From positions 32,467 through 96,466 of the forward strand of contig CAZWMD010000013.1 in NCBI GenBank assembly GCA_964634815.1: DNA of 64,000 nt, written 5' to 3'. Position numbers and translations under genes: made by a program. Positions within the stretch are counted from its first letter, which is position 1. Each line of letters opens with the position of its first letter. Source of the DNA: JALZVT01 sp964634815. Lineage in GTDB: Bacteria; Pseudomonadota; Gammaproteobacteria; Pseudomonadales; Azotimanducaceae. The notes below the pieces were generated by a model. That model was not told the DNA's origin and made no database searches. It saw nothing but the letters and a program-made list of their open reading frames with translations. This document shows positions 52,861 to 62,089 of this stretch, in pieces.

Positions 52861-54082
52861 CAGCAGCGAGTAGCCCAGGAGCCGGTTGCTCACCAGAACC
52901 GGCTCGACGATAGTCCTTGCGTCCAGGCACGTAGGTTGCTACGCGTGGCACCTGTTGAACCAGCATACACAGGTCCTTCAGACCACGGTCTTCCGCGCTT
53001 GAGTCAATGGATGCACAAATTTGTTCAGCCGCATCATGATCAGTCACGCAACGCAGTAGCGAGTATTCATGGTTAACGCGCATACCAGACGCATCATTGG
53101 TCTGACTGGCCGGACCATTGGCAATGAACCTGGCGTGATTGATATTAAGCCCTGGAGCGCCCGCATCCAGCATTAGCTCTTGCAGGTCATGCAGATTATC
53201 GCGATTGATTATTCCGGAGACACAGGCCTGATCACGCATGCCTTCCTGTTCCTGAGTAACAGCTCCGGTGCCCGTCGATTTGGCGTTTCCAAACACCTCA
53301 ATACCCGATTGGTCCCGCCAGTGCTTGTGCCCTGCTAAATGATCAATCGCGTGAATCATCTGCTGCATATTTGCATCGTAGTGACGGTGAGAGACTCGAC
53401 TTGGCAAGTTGAACAACCCGCTGTTTATGGGTAGCCGGTACATGAAACCTCGACCCGGGCGATGCACCTGACCGGCTTTGGCCATGGCATCAAACACATC
53501 GTCGACATCATGCTGGTCGGCAATGACCATCAGAACATCTTTCTCAGCTTCCTTGGTGATGCGCAACCAGCCTAAACGATCACGCAGGCCCCGCCCTTCC
53601 GCATAGTGGACAATGGGACCATGACTGCCACTGTTAATGGCCGCTCTGGCTATTCGGTCGCTGTCCTGACGACCAACCACACAGTGAATCACACTGAGAT
53701 TTTCATTCACCTGATGAACTGGATCAGAGGTTTGAGTCTCGTCAACAGGCCAGGCGCTGAATTGGGAACCCAGATAAACGTGCTCGCAGGGGGTGCTATA
53801 GACTGCACCTGTCGCCTGTCGATGCAAATTACCCTCATCAATAACCCTCGCCACTACCCGGCTGACTTCATTGTTGGGAACCAGTAATTGCAGCATTGAG
53901 CGCGCCGGACTGATAGGCGGTAACCAGCGCTGATACCAGCTGTCATTGAGCTGCGTGCCTCTCGCCTTCCACATCAGCACACTGGTACCAGACTGACTTA
54001 TCGTTGAGTCAACAATTCGATTTGCGGTAGCTGCTGGCAGCACGGCATTGACCAGAGAGTAATTGTGAGTTGTCTTGAACAC
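52841..54082 (-). CDS. tandem PII-like (ferredoxin-fold) regulatory protein partnered with DUF1538
   Basis: A 413-residue soluble protein of about four PII-like modules of roughly 90-100 residues each: YSLVNAVLPAATANRIVDST (from residue 8), LSVIHCVVGRQDSDRIARAA (about 130), an internal unit with ACVSGIINRDNLHDLQELM (about 290), and YSLLRCVTDHDAAEQICASI (about 340). Each has the beta-alpha start of a PII domain. Modules 1-2 end in PII-like strands such as GAVYSTPCEHVYLG and GFMYRLPINSG. Its GTG start overlaps the DUF1538 stop by one base (TAGTG), so the two proteins are translationally coupled. It probably senses a nucleotide or metabolite and controls the membrane partner. Specificity is unknown. 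Confidence 0.75.
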   Translation of the reverse strand: MFKTTHNYSLVNAVLPAATANRIVDSTISQSGTSVLMWKARGTQLNDSWYQRWLPPISPARSMLQLLVPNNEVSRVVARVIDEGNLHRQATGAVYSTPCEHVYLGSQFSAWPVDETQTSDPVHQVNENLSVIHCVVGRQDSDRIARAAINSGSHGPIVHYAEGRGLRDRLGWLRITKEAEKDVLMVIADQHDVDDVFDAMAKAGQVHRPGRGFMYRLPINSGLFNLPSRVSHRHYDANMQQMIHAIDHLAGHKHWRDQSGIEVFGNAKSTGTGAVTQEQEGMRDQACVSGIINRDNLHDLQELMLDAGAPGLNINHARFIANGPASQTNDASGMRVNHEYSLLRCVTDHDAAEQICASIDSSAEDRGLKDLCMLVQQVPRVATYVPGRKDYRRAGSGEQPAPGLLAAANASAS

Positions 54083-56043
54083 TAGATCGCTACTCCCGTT
54101 TGCTCCACGCCCGAGGACCCTGGCGCATCGTTCTCCAAAGCGATCTGCTCCGCTGTTTCTTCTGCCTGACGCACGAGCCGCTCTTGTCGCTGGGTGTACA
54201 AACCCATGGTCAGGACCGTCAGAATGGGCCCCACGGAGGCAAGCGCAAGTATTCCAAAGCCATCCGTCACCCCTGGAACGTTACTTCCAATACCCAACCC
54301 CATGGCCAGCACCAATGGCACTGTAATTGGACCGGTGGTCACACCGGCACTGTCCCAGCTGAAATTCACAAAACTGTGTGGCGCACGCCAGGTGAGTACC
54401 AGCACCAGCAGGTAACCCGGCGCAAGCAACCAGATAAGAGGCAGGTTGTAGGCCATTTTGATCACCCCGGCACCAATCCCCAATCCAACCCCAATAGCGA
54501 CACTTTGCATCAGTAACTTTTTCCTGAACGCACCTGCAGTTATCCGATCTACCGTATCGCCAAGCGCATTAAGCGCAGGCTCAGCCAGGGTGGCTCCATA
54601 GCCAAGGAAAAAAGCAAAGCCAATCGCCACTAACTTTCCAAGCTCAGTGGTATCAAAGAGAGGTCCAACAGGTTGCTCTAATCCCCACGGAAGAATTTCG
54701 GCAAACGCCACAGGTACGTTACTGCCTAACTGCCCGCCAAGCGGAGTTAGACCAAGGGCAATGCCCATACCAAACAGAGACATTCCGATAACGGCAAAAC
54801 CGACACCAAATCCAACATCACCCGCTTGCTCTAATCGCTGATGAAGAAACAAACGCAAAACAACGTACAGGAACAAACACAAGGGAATGATCGCGCGTAT
54901 TGCCTCTATGCTTGCCTGCTGAAACTGTGATGACAAAGAAGTACTGTCGTCCCAGGTGTGTTCGCTAATAATCTCGTACTCGTGGGAATGATTCTTGCGA
55001 ATCACCACGCGAGGATTCGCCAACACAATCCGACCATCAACCAGCTGGGCATCACCGGGTTCAAAATCAAATTCAACACCATCGGGCAAAGCCCCACCAA
55101 GAAGGAAGCTCTCGAACTCGGTGTCGCTGATAGCAACAGATAGATCGGTTGCCGTTTGGACTTCCGTTGTGGCCTCTGGTGTTGCAGAGACGACGATCTT
55201 CTGAGCGTTGTTCTTGCCAGCCCCATAGTAATCGCCCTGCACATAGTGAAAGAGCGACAGCAGCAGCACTGCCAGGATAGGGAAAAGAGAAGCAAGGGTC
55301 ACAATGCCAAATCCCGAATGACCCCCACTACCAGAACCGCTACTTACTACCCGACAAACACCAATCCCCAACGCCAGAACCAGCGGTACCGTCACAGGCC
55401 CCGTTGTGACGGCTCCACAATCCCATGCAAGCCCCAATACATCATTTAGAACCGGAATCTGGCTGAAAAACAGCGACAGCCCCAGCAACAGGAGTACCGC
55501 AGGAATAGCCAGATTCTTAAGCGGCCAGGCGTAGAAAAACCTCAAGACACCTAACATGACAGCAAAACCCACACCCACCCCCACCGAGGCGACTAGCTGG
55601 GAGGAATACTCATTTAGTAAGCTAAATAGCAAAGGAGCTTCGGTTGCCTTTACCCCGGCACCAGCGGCCTTCAAGACGGCAATGGCAGGTTCTGCAAACG
55701 TCGCTCCCACACCCAGCAGAAAGGAGAACAGTAGCACCACTGGAATACCGCTCTTGCGCGGCAACACACTTCCTATCACCTCACCCAGCGGCATCAAGCC
55801 CAGCCGCAAGCCCTCCATGAAAAACATCAACCCGGTGGCTACGATGAAAATACCAACGACAATCATGCCGGCAAAGACAATAGGCAGTTTCAGCACAAAG
55901 ATCTGGAAGAGAATGAGATAGACAACAATAAACCAGATCCCGCTGACCTGATTCATAAAGTTGCGCTTCACATACGGAGCCAGAATCCGCAGCGTGTCAC
56001 GGAGGCCAATCTTGAATCGCGGATTGCTGGAAGATGGAGGCAT
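54082..56043 (-). CDS. DUF1538 membrane protein with internal duplication
   Basis: A 653-residue polytopic inner-membrane protein. It is built as two homologous halves. Each half holds GATFAEPA / GATLAEPA near its first helices and a long signature ending VTTGP(V/I)TVPLVLA (WDCGAVTTGPVTVPLVLALG near 215 and WDSAGVTTGPITVPLVLAMG near 585). A predicted extracellular segment at 270-375 separates the halves. Duplicated pore-lining motifs are typical of transporters. The substrate is unknown. The PII-like gene follows at once. Homologues are widespread in proteobacteria without a known function. Confidence 0.85.
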   Translation of the reverse strand: MPPSSSNPRFKIGLRDTLRILAPYVKRNFMNQVSGIWFIVVYLILFQIFVLKLPIVFAGMIVVGIFIVATGLMFFMEGLRLGLMPLGEVIGSVLPRKSGIPVVLLFSFLLGVGATFAEPAIAVLKAAGAGVKATEAPLLFSLLNEYSSQLVASVGVGVGFAVMLGVLRFFYAWPLKNLAIPAVLLLLGLSLFFSQIPVLNDVLGLAWDCGAVTTGPVTVPLVLALGIGVCRVVSSGSGSGGHSGFGIVTLASLFPILAVLLLSLFHYVQGDYYGAGKNNAQKIVVSATPEATTEVQTATDLSVAISDTEFESFLLGGALPDGVEFDFEPGDAQLVDGRIVLANPRVVIRKNHSHEYEIISEHTWDDSTSLSSQFQQASIEAIRAIIPLCLFLYVVLRLFLHQRLEQAGDVGFGVGFAVIGMSLFGMGIALGLTPLGGQLGSNVPVAFAEILPWGLEQPVGPLFDTTELGKLVAIGFAFFLGYGATLAEPALNALGDTVDRITAGAFRKKLLMQSVAIGVGLGIGAGVIKMAYNLPLIWLLAPGYLLVLVLTWRAPHSFVNFSWDSAGVTTGPITVPLVLAMGLGIGSNVPGVTDGFGILALASVGPILTVLTMGLYTQRQERLVRQAEETAEQIALENDAPGSSGVEQTGVAI

Positions 56044-56289
56044 TAGTTACTCATTTGGTTGACGAGTCTGGATCTCAAATCCAACTACAACTGGGGAGGG
56101 CGATCGTCCTGTCACAATTTACAATCGGCCATCCCCCAGCGGGCTTTAGCCTCGATAGACTTATCGGTACAAAATGTGACAGACCGCACACTATTATCCT
56201 GTGCGAGTCCCGGTGCTATCCTTGGCCTGCCGGCTAATCACAAAATCCGCCACAAAAAATTCAGCTAATAAAGTGACTCAACAGACAAA

Positions 56290-58179
56290 ATGACCCAGCA
56301 ATTAAAGAGAAAAACAATGGCCTTCCAGAATTCTTCATTGCCGCGTGTCCCAGGCATGGCGAATCTGCTCACCGTAACGCTGTGTGGGATTACTCTCTGG
56401 GGTTGTACGGTCAGCGATCAAACATCGGTAACTCCGCTGGAGACACCAGAATCATTTGTCGCCTGGCTCGACGGAGAATACAGAGAAGGTCTGGATTTCA
56501 GCCCTATGGCAAAGACCCGTCAGGGCATCAAAGATGACTACGATCTTCTTGATGACCTGTCTGAGGCTTCTCTGGACAAAAGGCTCGCCTGGCGCCAGCA
56601 ATCCGTTGAGCAGATGCAAGAGAAATTCCGTCGCGATCAGCTGACGCCGGACGATCAATTATCCTGGGATCTGTGGGTATATCTGCTTGAGGTTGCAGAC
56701 GGCAACCGTAAATACCAGGGCCACCGCTTCATCTTTGGTCGCAATGGCGCTCAATCCCGGCTCGCAAACGACCTTATCAATTATCACAAGGTAGACAACG
56801 AAGAGGATATGAGCGCGTATATTTCTCGCCTGAATCACTCCGCTCGATACTACATGCAAGCCCTTGATCGAACGAAAGCGGCAGCACAAAGAGGTATCCG
56901 GGCACCCTACTTCGACTACGACAGAACCATCAGCGAGAGCCAGCGTGTAACTCGCGGTGCGCCATTCGACTCAAATCCAGATCATGGACCCTCCGCGCTG
57001 TGGGCCGACATCACAACAAAACTAGAGGGACTTGTAGAAGGCCAACACCTGAGCAAGGCGAGGGCCACGGAACTAAGTGATGAGGCCAGAGAGGCCCTGA
57101 TCAGTGTATTTGAGCCGGCATTATCCGAAGTTGCTCAATGGCACGCCAACGATCGTGAAAACGTCACAGATCTTGCACAAGGCGCCTGGTCTCTTCCGGA
57201 CGGGGCTGCCTACTATCAACAGCGTCTCGCGGTAATGACAACACTGCCGCTTACAGCTGATGAAATCCATGAACTGGGCGTGCGCGAAGTGGCTCGTATC
57301 CAGGATGAAATGCGTGAGATTCAGATACAGGTGAACTTTAAAGGCAGCTTTGGTCAGTTCCTTAAGTTTATGCGAGAGGACGAACAGTTTTACCTGCCAA
57401 ATACAGATGCTGGTCGAGCAGAGTATTTGCGCCTCGCAGAAGAATACCTGGCCGCAATGTATGCAAAGCTCCCCAGTTACTTTGGTATCCTGCCTAAAGC
57501 CGAACTGAGAGTGAAAAGAGTAGAAGCTTTCCGCGAAATCGCTGGCGGAGCGGCCCACTACGCTCGCGGCACCAAGGACGGTTCCCGGCCAGGCACCTTC
57601 TACGCACACCTCGCTGATATGCGCGCGATGACGGTCAATCGACTGGAGAACCTGTCTTACCACGAGGGCGTTCCAGGCCATCATATGCAGCTGTCTATAC
57701 AGCAGGAAATGGAAAACTTGCCGCTTTTTAGGGCTAATGGACGCTACACAGCCTACAGCGAAGGCTGGGGTCTGTATTCCGAGTTGCTGGGCAAAGAGAT
57801 GGGTGGCTACACCGACCCCTACACCGATTTTGGCAGGCTCTCCGGTGAAATCTGGCGCGCCGTCCGTCTGGTTGTAGATACCGGCATACACGCCAAACGC
57901 TGGTCTGAGGCCCAGGCGGTTGAGTATGCGCTGGCGAACTCCTCCAGGCCCGAACTGTCCGTACGTTCCGAGATTCGTCGTTACTTCAATAATCCAGGCC
58001 AGGCTACGGCGTACAAGATCGGCATGTTGGAGATACAAGCACTTAGAGCCAGAGCAGAAGACCGGTTGGGTGAGAAATTCGACATACGAGCCTTTCATGA
58101 TCTGATACTGGGCTCAGGTCCTCTACCCATGAAAAAGCTCGGAGAGCAGGTTGAAAACTGGATAGCCGGCAACGGTTAG
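56290..58179 (+). CDS. DUF885 lipoprotein, putative metallopeptidase
   Basis: A 629-residue exported protein with a lipobox (ITLWGCTVSD, Cys about 39), so probably a membrane-anchored periplasmic lipoprotein. The DUF885 zinc-type motif YHEGVPGHHMQLS is near residue 458, followed by AYSEGWGLYSELLGKEMG and RLVVDTGIHAKRWS, as in gluzincin-like DUF885 enzymes. The start is ATG 56290; ATG 56317 (AAAGAGA upstream) is an alternative. The 246-nt gap to the DUF1538 gene holds no feature I can support. It is probably co-transcribed with the methyltransferase, 3 nt downstream. Confidence 0.88.
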   Translation: MTQQLKRKTMAFQNSSLPRVPGMANLLTVTLCGITLWGCTVSDQTSVTPLETPESFVAWLDGEYREGLDFSPMAKTRQGIKDDYDLLDDLSEASLDKRLAWRQQSVEQMQEKFRRDQLTPDDQLSWDLWVYLLEVADGNRKYQGHRFIFGRNGAQSRLANDLINYHKVDNEEDMSAYISRLNHSARYYMQALDRTKAAAQRGIRAPYFDYDRTISESQRVTRGAPFDSNPDHGPSALWADITTKLEGLVEGQHLSKARATELSDEAREALISVFEPALSEVAQWHANDRENVTDLAQGAWSLPDGAAYYQQRLAVMTTLPLTADEIHELGVREVARIQDEMREIQIQVNFKGSFGQFLKFMREDEQFYLPNTDAGRAEYLRLAEEYLAAMYAKLPSYFGILPKAELRVKRVEAFREIAGGAAHYARGTKDGSRPGTFYAHLADMRAMTVNRLENLSYHEGVPGHHMQLSIQQEMENLPLFRANGRYTAYSEGWGLYSELLGKEMGGYTDPYTDFGRLSGEIWRAVRLVVDTGIHAKRWSEAQAVEYALANSSRPELSVRSEIRRYFNNPGQATAYKIGMLEIQALRARAEDRLGEKFDIRAFHDLILGSGPLPMKKLGEQVENWIAGNG

Positions 58180-58182
58180 CCC

Positions 58183-59058
58183 ATGACGTGTTGCGAGCCT
58201 GTTAGAGCAGATAGGACCATCACCAGAAAAATGCAGACAGCTGCACTACTTGCTCTGGCACTCTGTGCTGAATCGGGTTCTGCAAGCGAATTTGTTGCGC
58301 CCTACGTCCAGACCGTAAAGGAGGACGTTCAGCTTATTCTTGATCTGGCTCAGGTTGACTCGTCAGACTACGTTATTGATTTGGGAAGTGGTGACGGCAG
58401 ATTTGTAATCGAAGCCGCAAAGCGGGGCGCCACAGCCCAGGGCGTTGAGTTAAATCCAGAACTTGTCGCCCTCGCCCGCGGAGCTGCCCAAGACGCTGGT
58501 GTTGCTGAGCATACCCTGTTCGTCCAAGGCGATATATTTTCTGCTGATATAAGCCAGGCATCGGTTGTCATCCTGTATCTGTTCCCGGAGGCAAATATCA
58601 AGCTGCGACCCAAGTTATTGACCGAGCTAACACCTGGTACCCGGGTAGTCTCGAACAGTTTTCACATGGGTAGCTGGATGCCTGATGGCAAAGCTCAGGG
58701 ACGCACCAGCGGAGGCGCCCTGCTTTGGGTCATCCCCGCTGATGTGCAAGGCCTGTGGACCCTCAAGTTCGCTGAGGAAACTCTGAACCTCAAACTGCAT
58801 CAGAAATTTCAGAAGGTAGACGCATGGAGCGTATCGAGTGATAAAGCTCTCACGCTATCAACGTTTCAGTTAGCCGGCACTACCTGCCAATTTGTTGGCT
58901 CATCACACCGCGGGAGTTATCTGTTTGAAGGCCAAATAAATGGCAACAAGATCACGGGTACCGCAACTCTTCAGGATGATAGCCGCGCAGAAGTTCTGCG
59001 CTGGGAGGCAAACCGTTTGGAGCAGCCTAGTCAATCTGCATCAGCAGACGAAGCGTGA
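58183..59058 (+). CDS. class I SAM-dependent methyltransferase with signal peptide
   Basis: A 291-residue protein with a Rossmann-fold methyltransferase domain at about residues 45-185: motif I VIDLGSGDGRFVIEAAKRG, then GVELNPELVALARG, and VVILYLFPEANIK. The N-terminus (TRKMQTAALLALALCAESGS) looks like a signal peptide, which is odd for a SAM enzyme. ATG 58231 (MQTAALL) would also keep it. A beta-rich tail (190-280) follows. Its 3' end overlaps the convergent DUF11 gene by 32 nt. Confidence 0.8.
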   Translation: MTCCEPVRADRTITRKMQTAALLALALCAESGSASEFVAPYVQTVKEDVQLILDLAQVDSSDYVIDLGSGDGRFVIEAAKRGATAQGVELNPELVALARGAAQDAGVAEHTLFVQGDIFSADISQASVVILYLFPEANIKLRPKLLTELTPGTRVVSNSFHMGSWMPDGKAQGRTSGGALLWVIPADVQGLWTLKFAEETLNLKLHQKFQKVDAWSVSSDKALTLSTFQLAGTTCQFVGSSHRGSYLFEGQINGNKITGTATLQDDSRAEVLRWEANRLEQPSQSASADEA

Positions 59059-62007
59059 AACTGGGGCCCGTAGCTGAGGGCACCAGCGTACCTTTGGGAT
59101 TGACTCGCAGATGGTTAATTCTCGGCACGGTCAGATCCAGCCCAGTGGTTGGGTCTACCAATGGGGTTATTGTGCTCGCACCACCATCATTTGAAAATTC
59201 GATGTCATCGCCGGTACTTCCCAGCGAGATAAAGTTGTAGGTCAGGCCACTTGNNNNNNNNNNNNNNNNNNNNNNNNNNNNNNNNNNNNNNNNNNNNNNN
59301 NNNNNNNNNNNNNNNNNNNNNNNNNNNNNNNNNNNNNNNNNNNNNNNNNNNNNGGGGTAAGACCCACTTCGATATTGCTTTGCCGCGTGTGGCTGATGGT
59401 GCCTTCATTGCCTTCAAGTGCTGTAACTGCGGCAACCCAGGTGCCCAGGGGGCCGCCCGAGGGAACCGAATAAGCATGCTCATAGGTCTTGGTTGCTGCA
59501 TCACTTGCAACCAGGCCGGAAGGATCCAGGTCTTGTGTAAGTAACAGCGTCCCGGTTGAATTTGTAATGGTCAGCTGCGCATCTGTGATGTCGGCTGAAC
59601 CAAAGGGGTCGCTTACCACGCTGCGAATATAAACTGTGTCTCCAGTGGTTGTGCTCGTTAACGGCAGCCCACCGGGAAAAGGAGCACTGAAAAATTCAAG
59701 CGAGTCTACATTGATAACCGTGGTTGCAGGCAGTTCCAGCTGACTGTTACCAAGTAGCGCATCAAAAGGAAAAACTTCTATGGCCTGGCCCGAGGATGTA
59801 CCACCAGGTTGATTGTCTATATGCATTTCGATGGCTGTACCTGGTGGCAGGTTGATCGGTGCAGCCGCAACACTATTACAATCCGCATCAGTACGGGGAA
59901 CGCTGAAAATAAACTCCCGGGTCACACTCGATGATAAACCTGCAGGATCGCTGGTTGTCAGCGTCCGATCCGCGCAGCCAATGAACCCATTTGCCGCGCC
60001 GGAATAAGACAGCGATACCCGTACGTTTCGGTTGGTTGCGTTCGCATTGCGTCGCATCAAGAGACGAACCGGTATTGCTGAGGCATCCAGGGAGAGAGTG
60101 GCAGCAGTCACAGGGTTCATGGACCAGATCATGGAGTTATCCTGACGCCGAATGCGGAGCCGATCTATTGGACTAGAGACCGATGTCAGAGCCACCCGCG
60201 ACATGGTGAGCGGAGATCCTGCTGTAGGCGCAGCGGCCAGAACGTTATCCAGATAAAGCTGTTTTGTCCCGCTTCCTGGACCTGAGGTATCGCCGACGGA
60301 CAAATCCAGCGAGGAAACATCCATCGTCGTCCCCAGCAACTGATCTGTGATCGTCGCCGTATTGCTAACAATGTTCCCAAGCGACGCGGTAGCAACAACC
60401 TCTGCGGTGAAGACAATGGTAGTGCTAGCACCTGCTGGAACAGGTATATCCCGAATATCCAGTGAGCTGCCAGAGGTGAAATCAGTGCCTCCCGCAGTGT
60501 CTACGACGGTGAGATTGGTAAGCAGGCTACTTAGTGTATCGGTGACAGTAACCACTGTCTGGGAGTTGTTTAAATCAACCACGTCAATACTGAATTCAAG
60601 CAGATCGCCCGCCAGCACCAGTCCGGAGTCCAGGTCTAACACTGTTTTTGTTGAGGTAGACAGATCCGCATCGAGAACGGCAGCATCTGCTGTGGCTGTG
60701 TTGTTATCAATTAGGGGGTCAAAAACGTTCGAGCTAACCACAGCAGAATTTGTATGAATCCCCGTCAAGTCTGCGGCAACATCAACAGTAACCGTGACCT
60801 CAGGCAGAGAATCGCCCACCAACAGGTTAGAGCCACTATGTATACAGGTAACCGTTGATGTGCCCGTACAACTCCACAACGGGTCAGCACTTGTGAACGC
60901 CGAAAAGGTGAATCCTGCCGGCAGAGTATCGACCACAGTAACTACGTCGTTGTGCGTGAGAGGCCCCAGATTATCGACTCGTAGGACAAAATCTCCGGTA
61001 CCACCTCGGACAAAACCACCCGTCGTCGATTTGTTAAGCGCAAGATCAGTCGCTGGAGTATTCGTCACTGAAATAATTTCAAGCGACAGCAGTACAAGGT
61101 CTTGTCCCGAGCTGTAGGTAGTGGATGCCGCTGTATCACCCGCAGTTAGATGCGGACTGATGTCGTATATATCGAAATCTACCCCAAAGACATCAGAGCT
61201 ACCTGAGATATTGATCGTTGAGTTGTACTGGTTATTGGTTGGATTAAGGCTATCGATGAGCGCAATAGGTGCCGTGTTCTGACCATCAAACAAGAGGGTT
61301 TCACTCACACCTCCCAGAACACCCGAGTTACCGGCATCGCCCTCCCAACTCAGGATTCCAAGGCGTCCATCAACGCTAGAGCCTGGAATGACGAAGTTAC
61401 TTGGAGAAAGGGCAAACGAGCTCCCACGAAACACCTGAAACCCTTCAAACAGGTTAATTGTTCTAAAGGGTTCAGCAGGATCCGAGTAGATAACCACCAA
61501 AGCCCAGCCCGCAAGCACACCACTAACAGCACAGAATGGTGCATCGTTGTCGACGTTCAGTCCGGAAAAGGTAAAGTTTCCGTTGCCACTAACCTGTGAG
61601 GTGACATCGGCTGAGCCAGAGAAGAAATCAAAGGTCCCGGCGAAGTTTTCTGTATATTGCTGATCAGCGCTGACACTGAGTCCATTGAAGGTGACCGTGA
61701 AATCCGGTGTGGCGCCGCTACCCGCCCAGTACAAGAACGCGCGTTCGACCGTTGCACCAACTGGAATACCAGTCAGATTGGCACTACTACTGCCCGTCAC
61801 CGCACAGGCATCAACACCATCAGCTGCTGTACGCAGCGTGTTACCGGTTCCTACGTAATCAACAAATCCCACAAAGGTTTGGGACGGGGTCGAGCTGATA
61901 GGCGTGGCGGACACTTCGAAAGACGCACACAGCAAGCTGAGCACCAACCAAAGGGGTGCCAACAACGCCCACTTTGGTGTGGGGTGGGTTGTACCGAAAC
62001 TGCGCAA
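59027..62007 (-). CDS. DUF11-repeat secreted surface protein, interrupted by a gap
   Basis: A large exported protein of roughly 1000 residues with a signal peptide (residues 1-34, cut after VSATP). The N-terminal part is a Gly/Ser-rich beta domain, then DUF11-type beta-sandwich repeats (DLALNKSTTGGFVRGGTGDF at about 320, LSTSTKTVLDLDSGLVLAGD at about 445). After the 100-N gap the true frame is the third one: it starts SGLTYNFISLGSTGDDIEFS, runs to LRLLMQID and stops at 59027-59029. It overlaps the methyltransferase gene by 32 nt. It is probably cell-surface or secreted, with an adhesive or structural role. Confidence 0.82.
59254..59353. other. assembly gap (100 N) in the DUF11 gene
   Basis: Exactly 100 N. 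The two flanks share no overlap. For the rebuilt frame the true gap length must be 2 mod 3. Confidence 0.95.
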
Positions 62008-62089
62008 TGCTTGTCCTTGTCATTCGCCTTATGCGCCAATATATGGGCATTAAGACAAGCACCCTATCGAAAATAACCCAAACTGTGCG

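Noticed and set aside
57121..58098. Long minus-strand open frame of 325 codons opposite the DUF885 gene
   Set aside because: It mirrors the coding strand of a clear DUF885 protein and contains Cys-rich, family-less sequence with no ribosome site.
59242..59253. Short ending QVA of the DUF11 protein directly after the gap
   Set aside because: It depends on the arbitrary gap length; the third frame continues for over 70 codons with family-like sequence.
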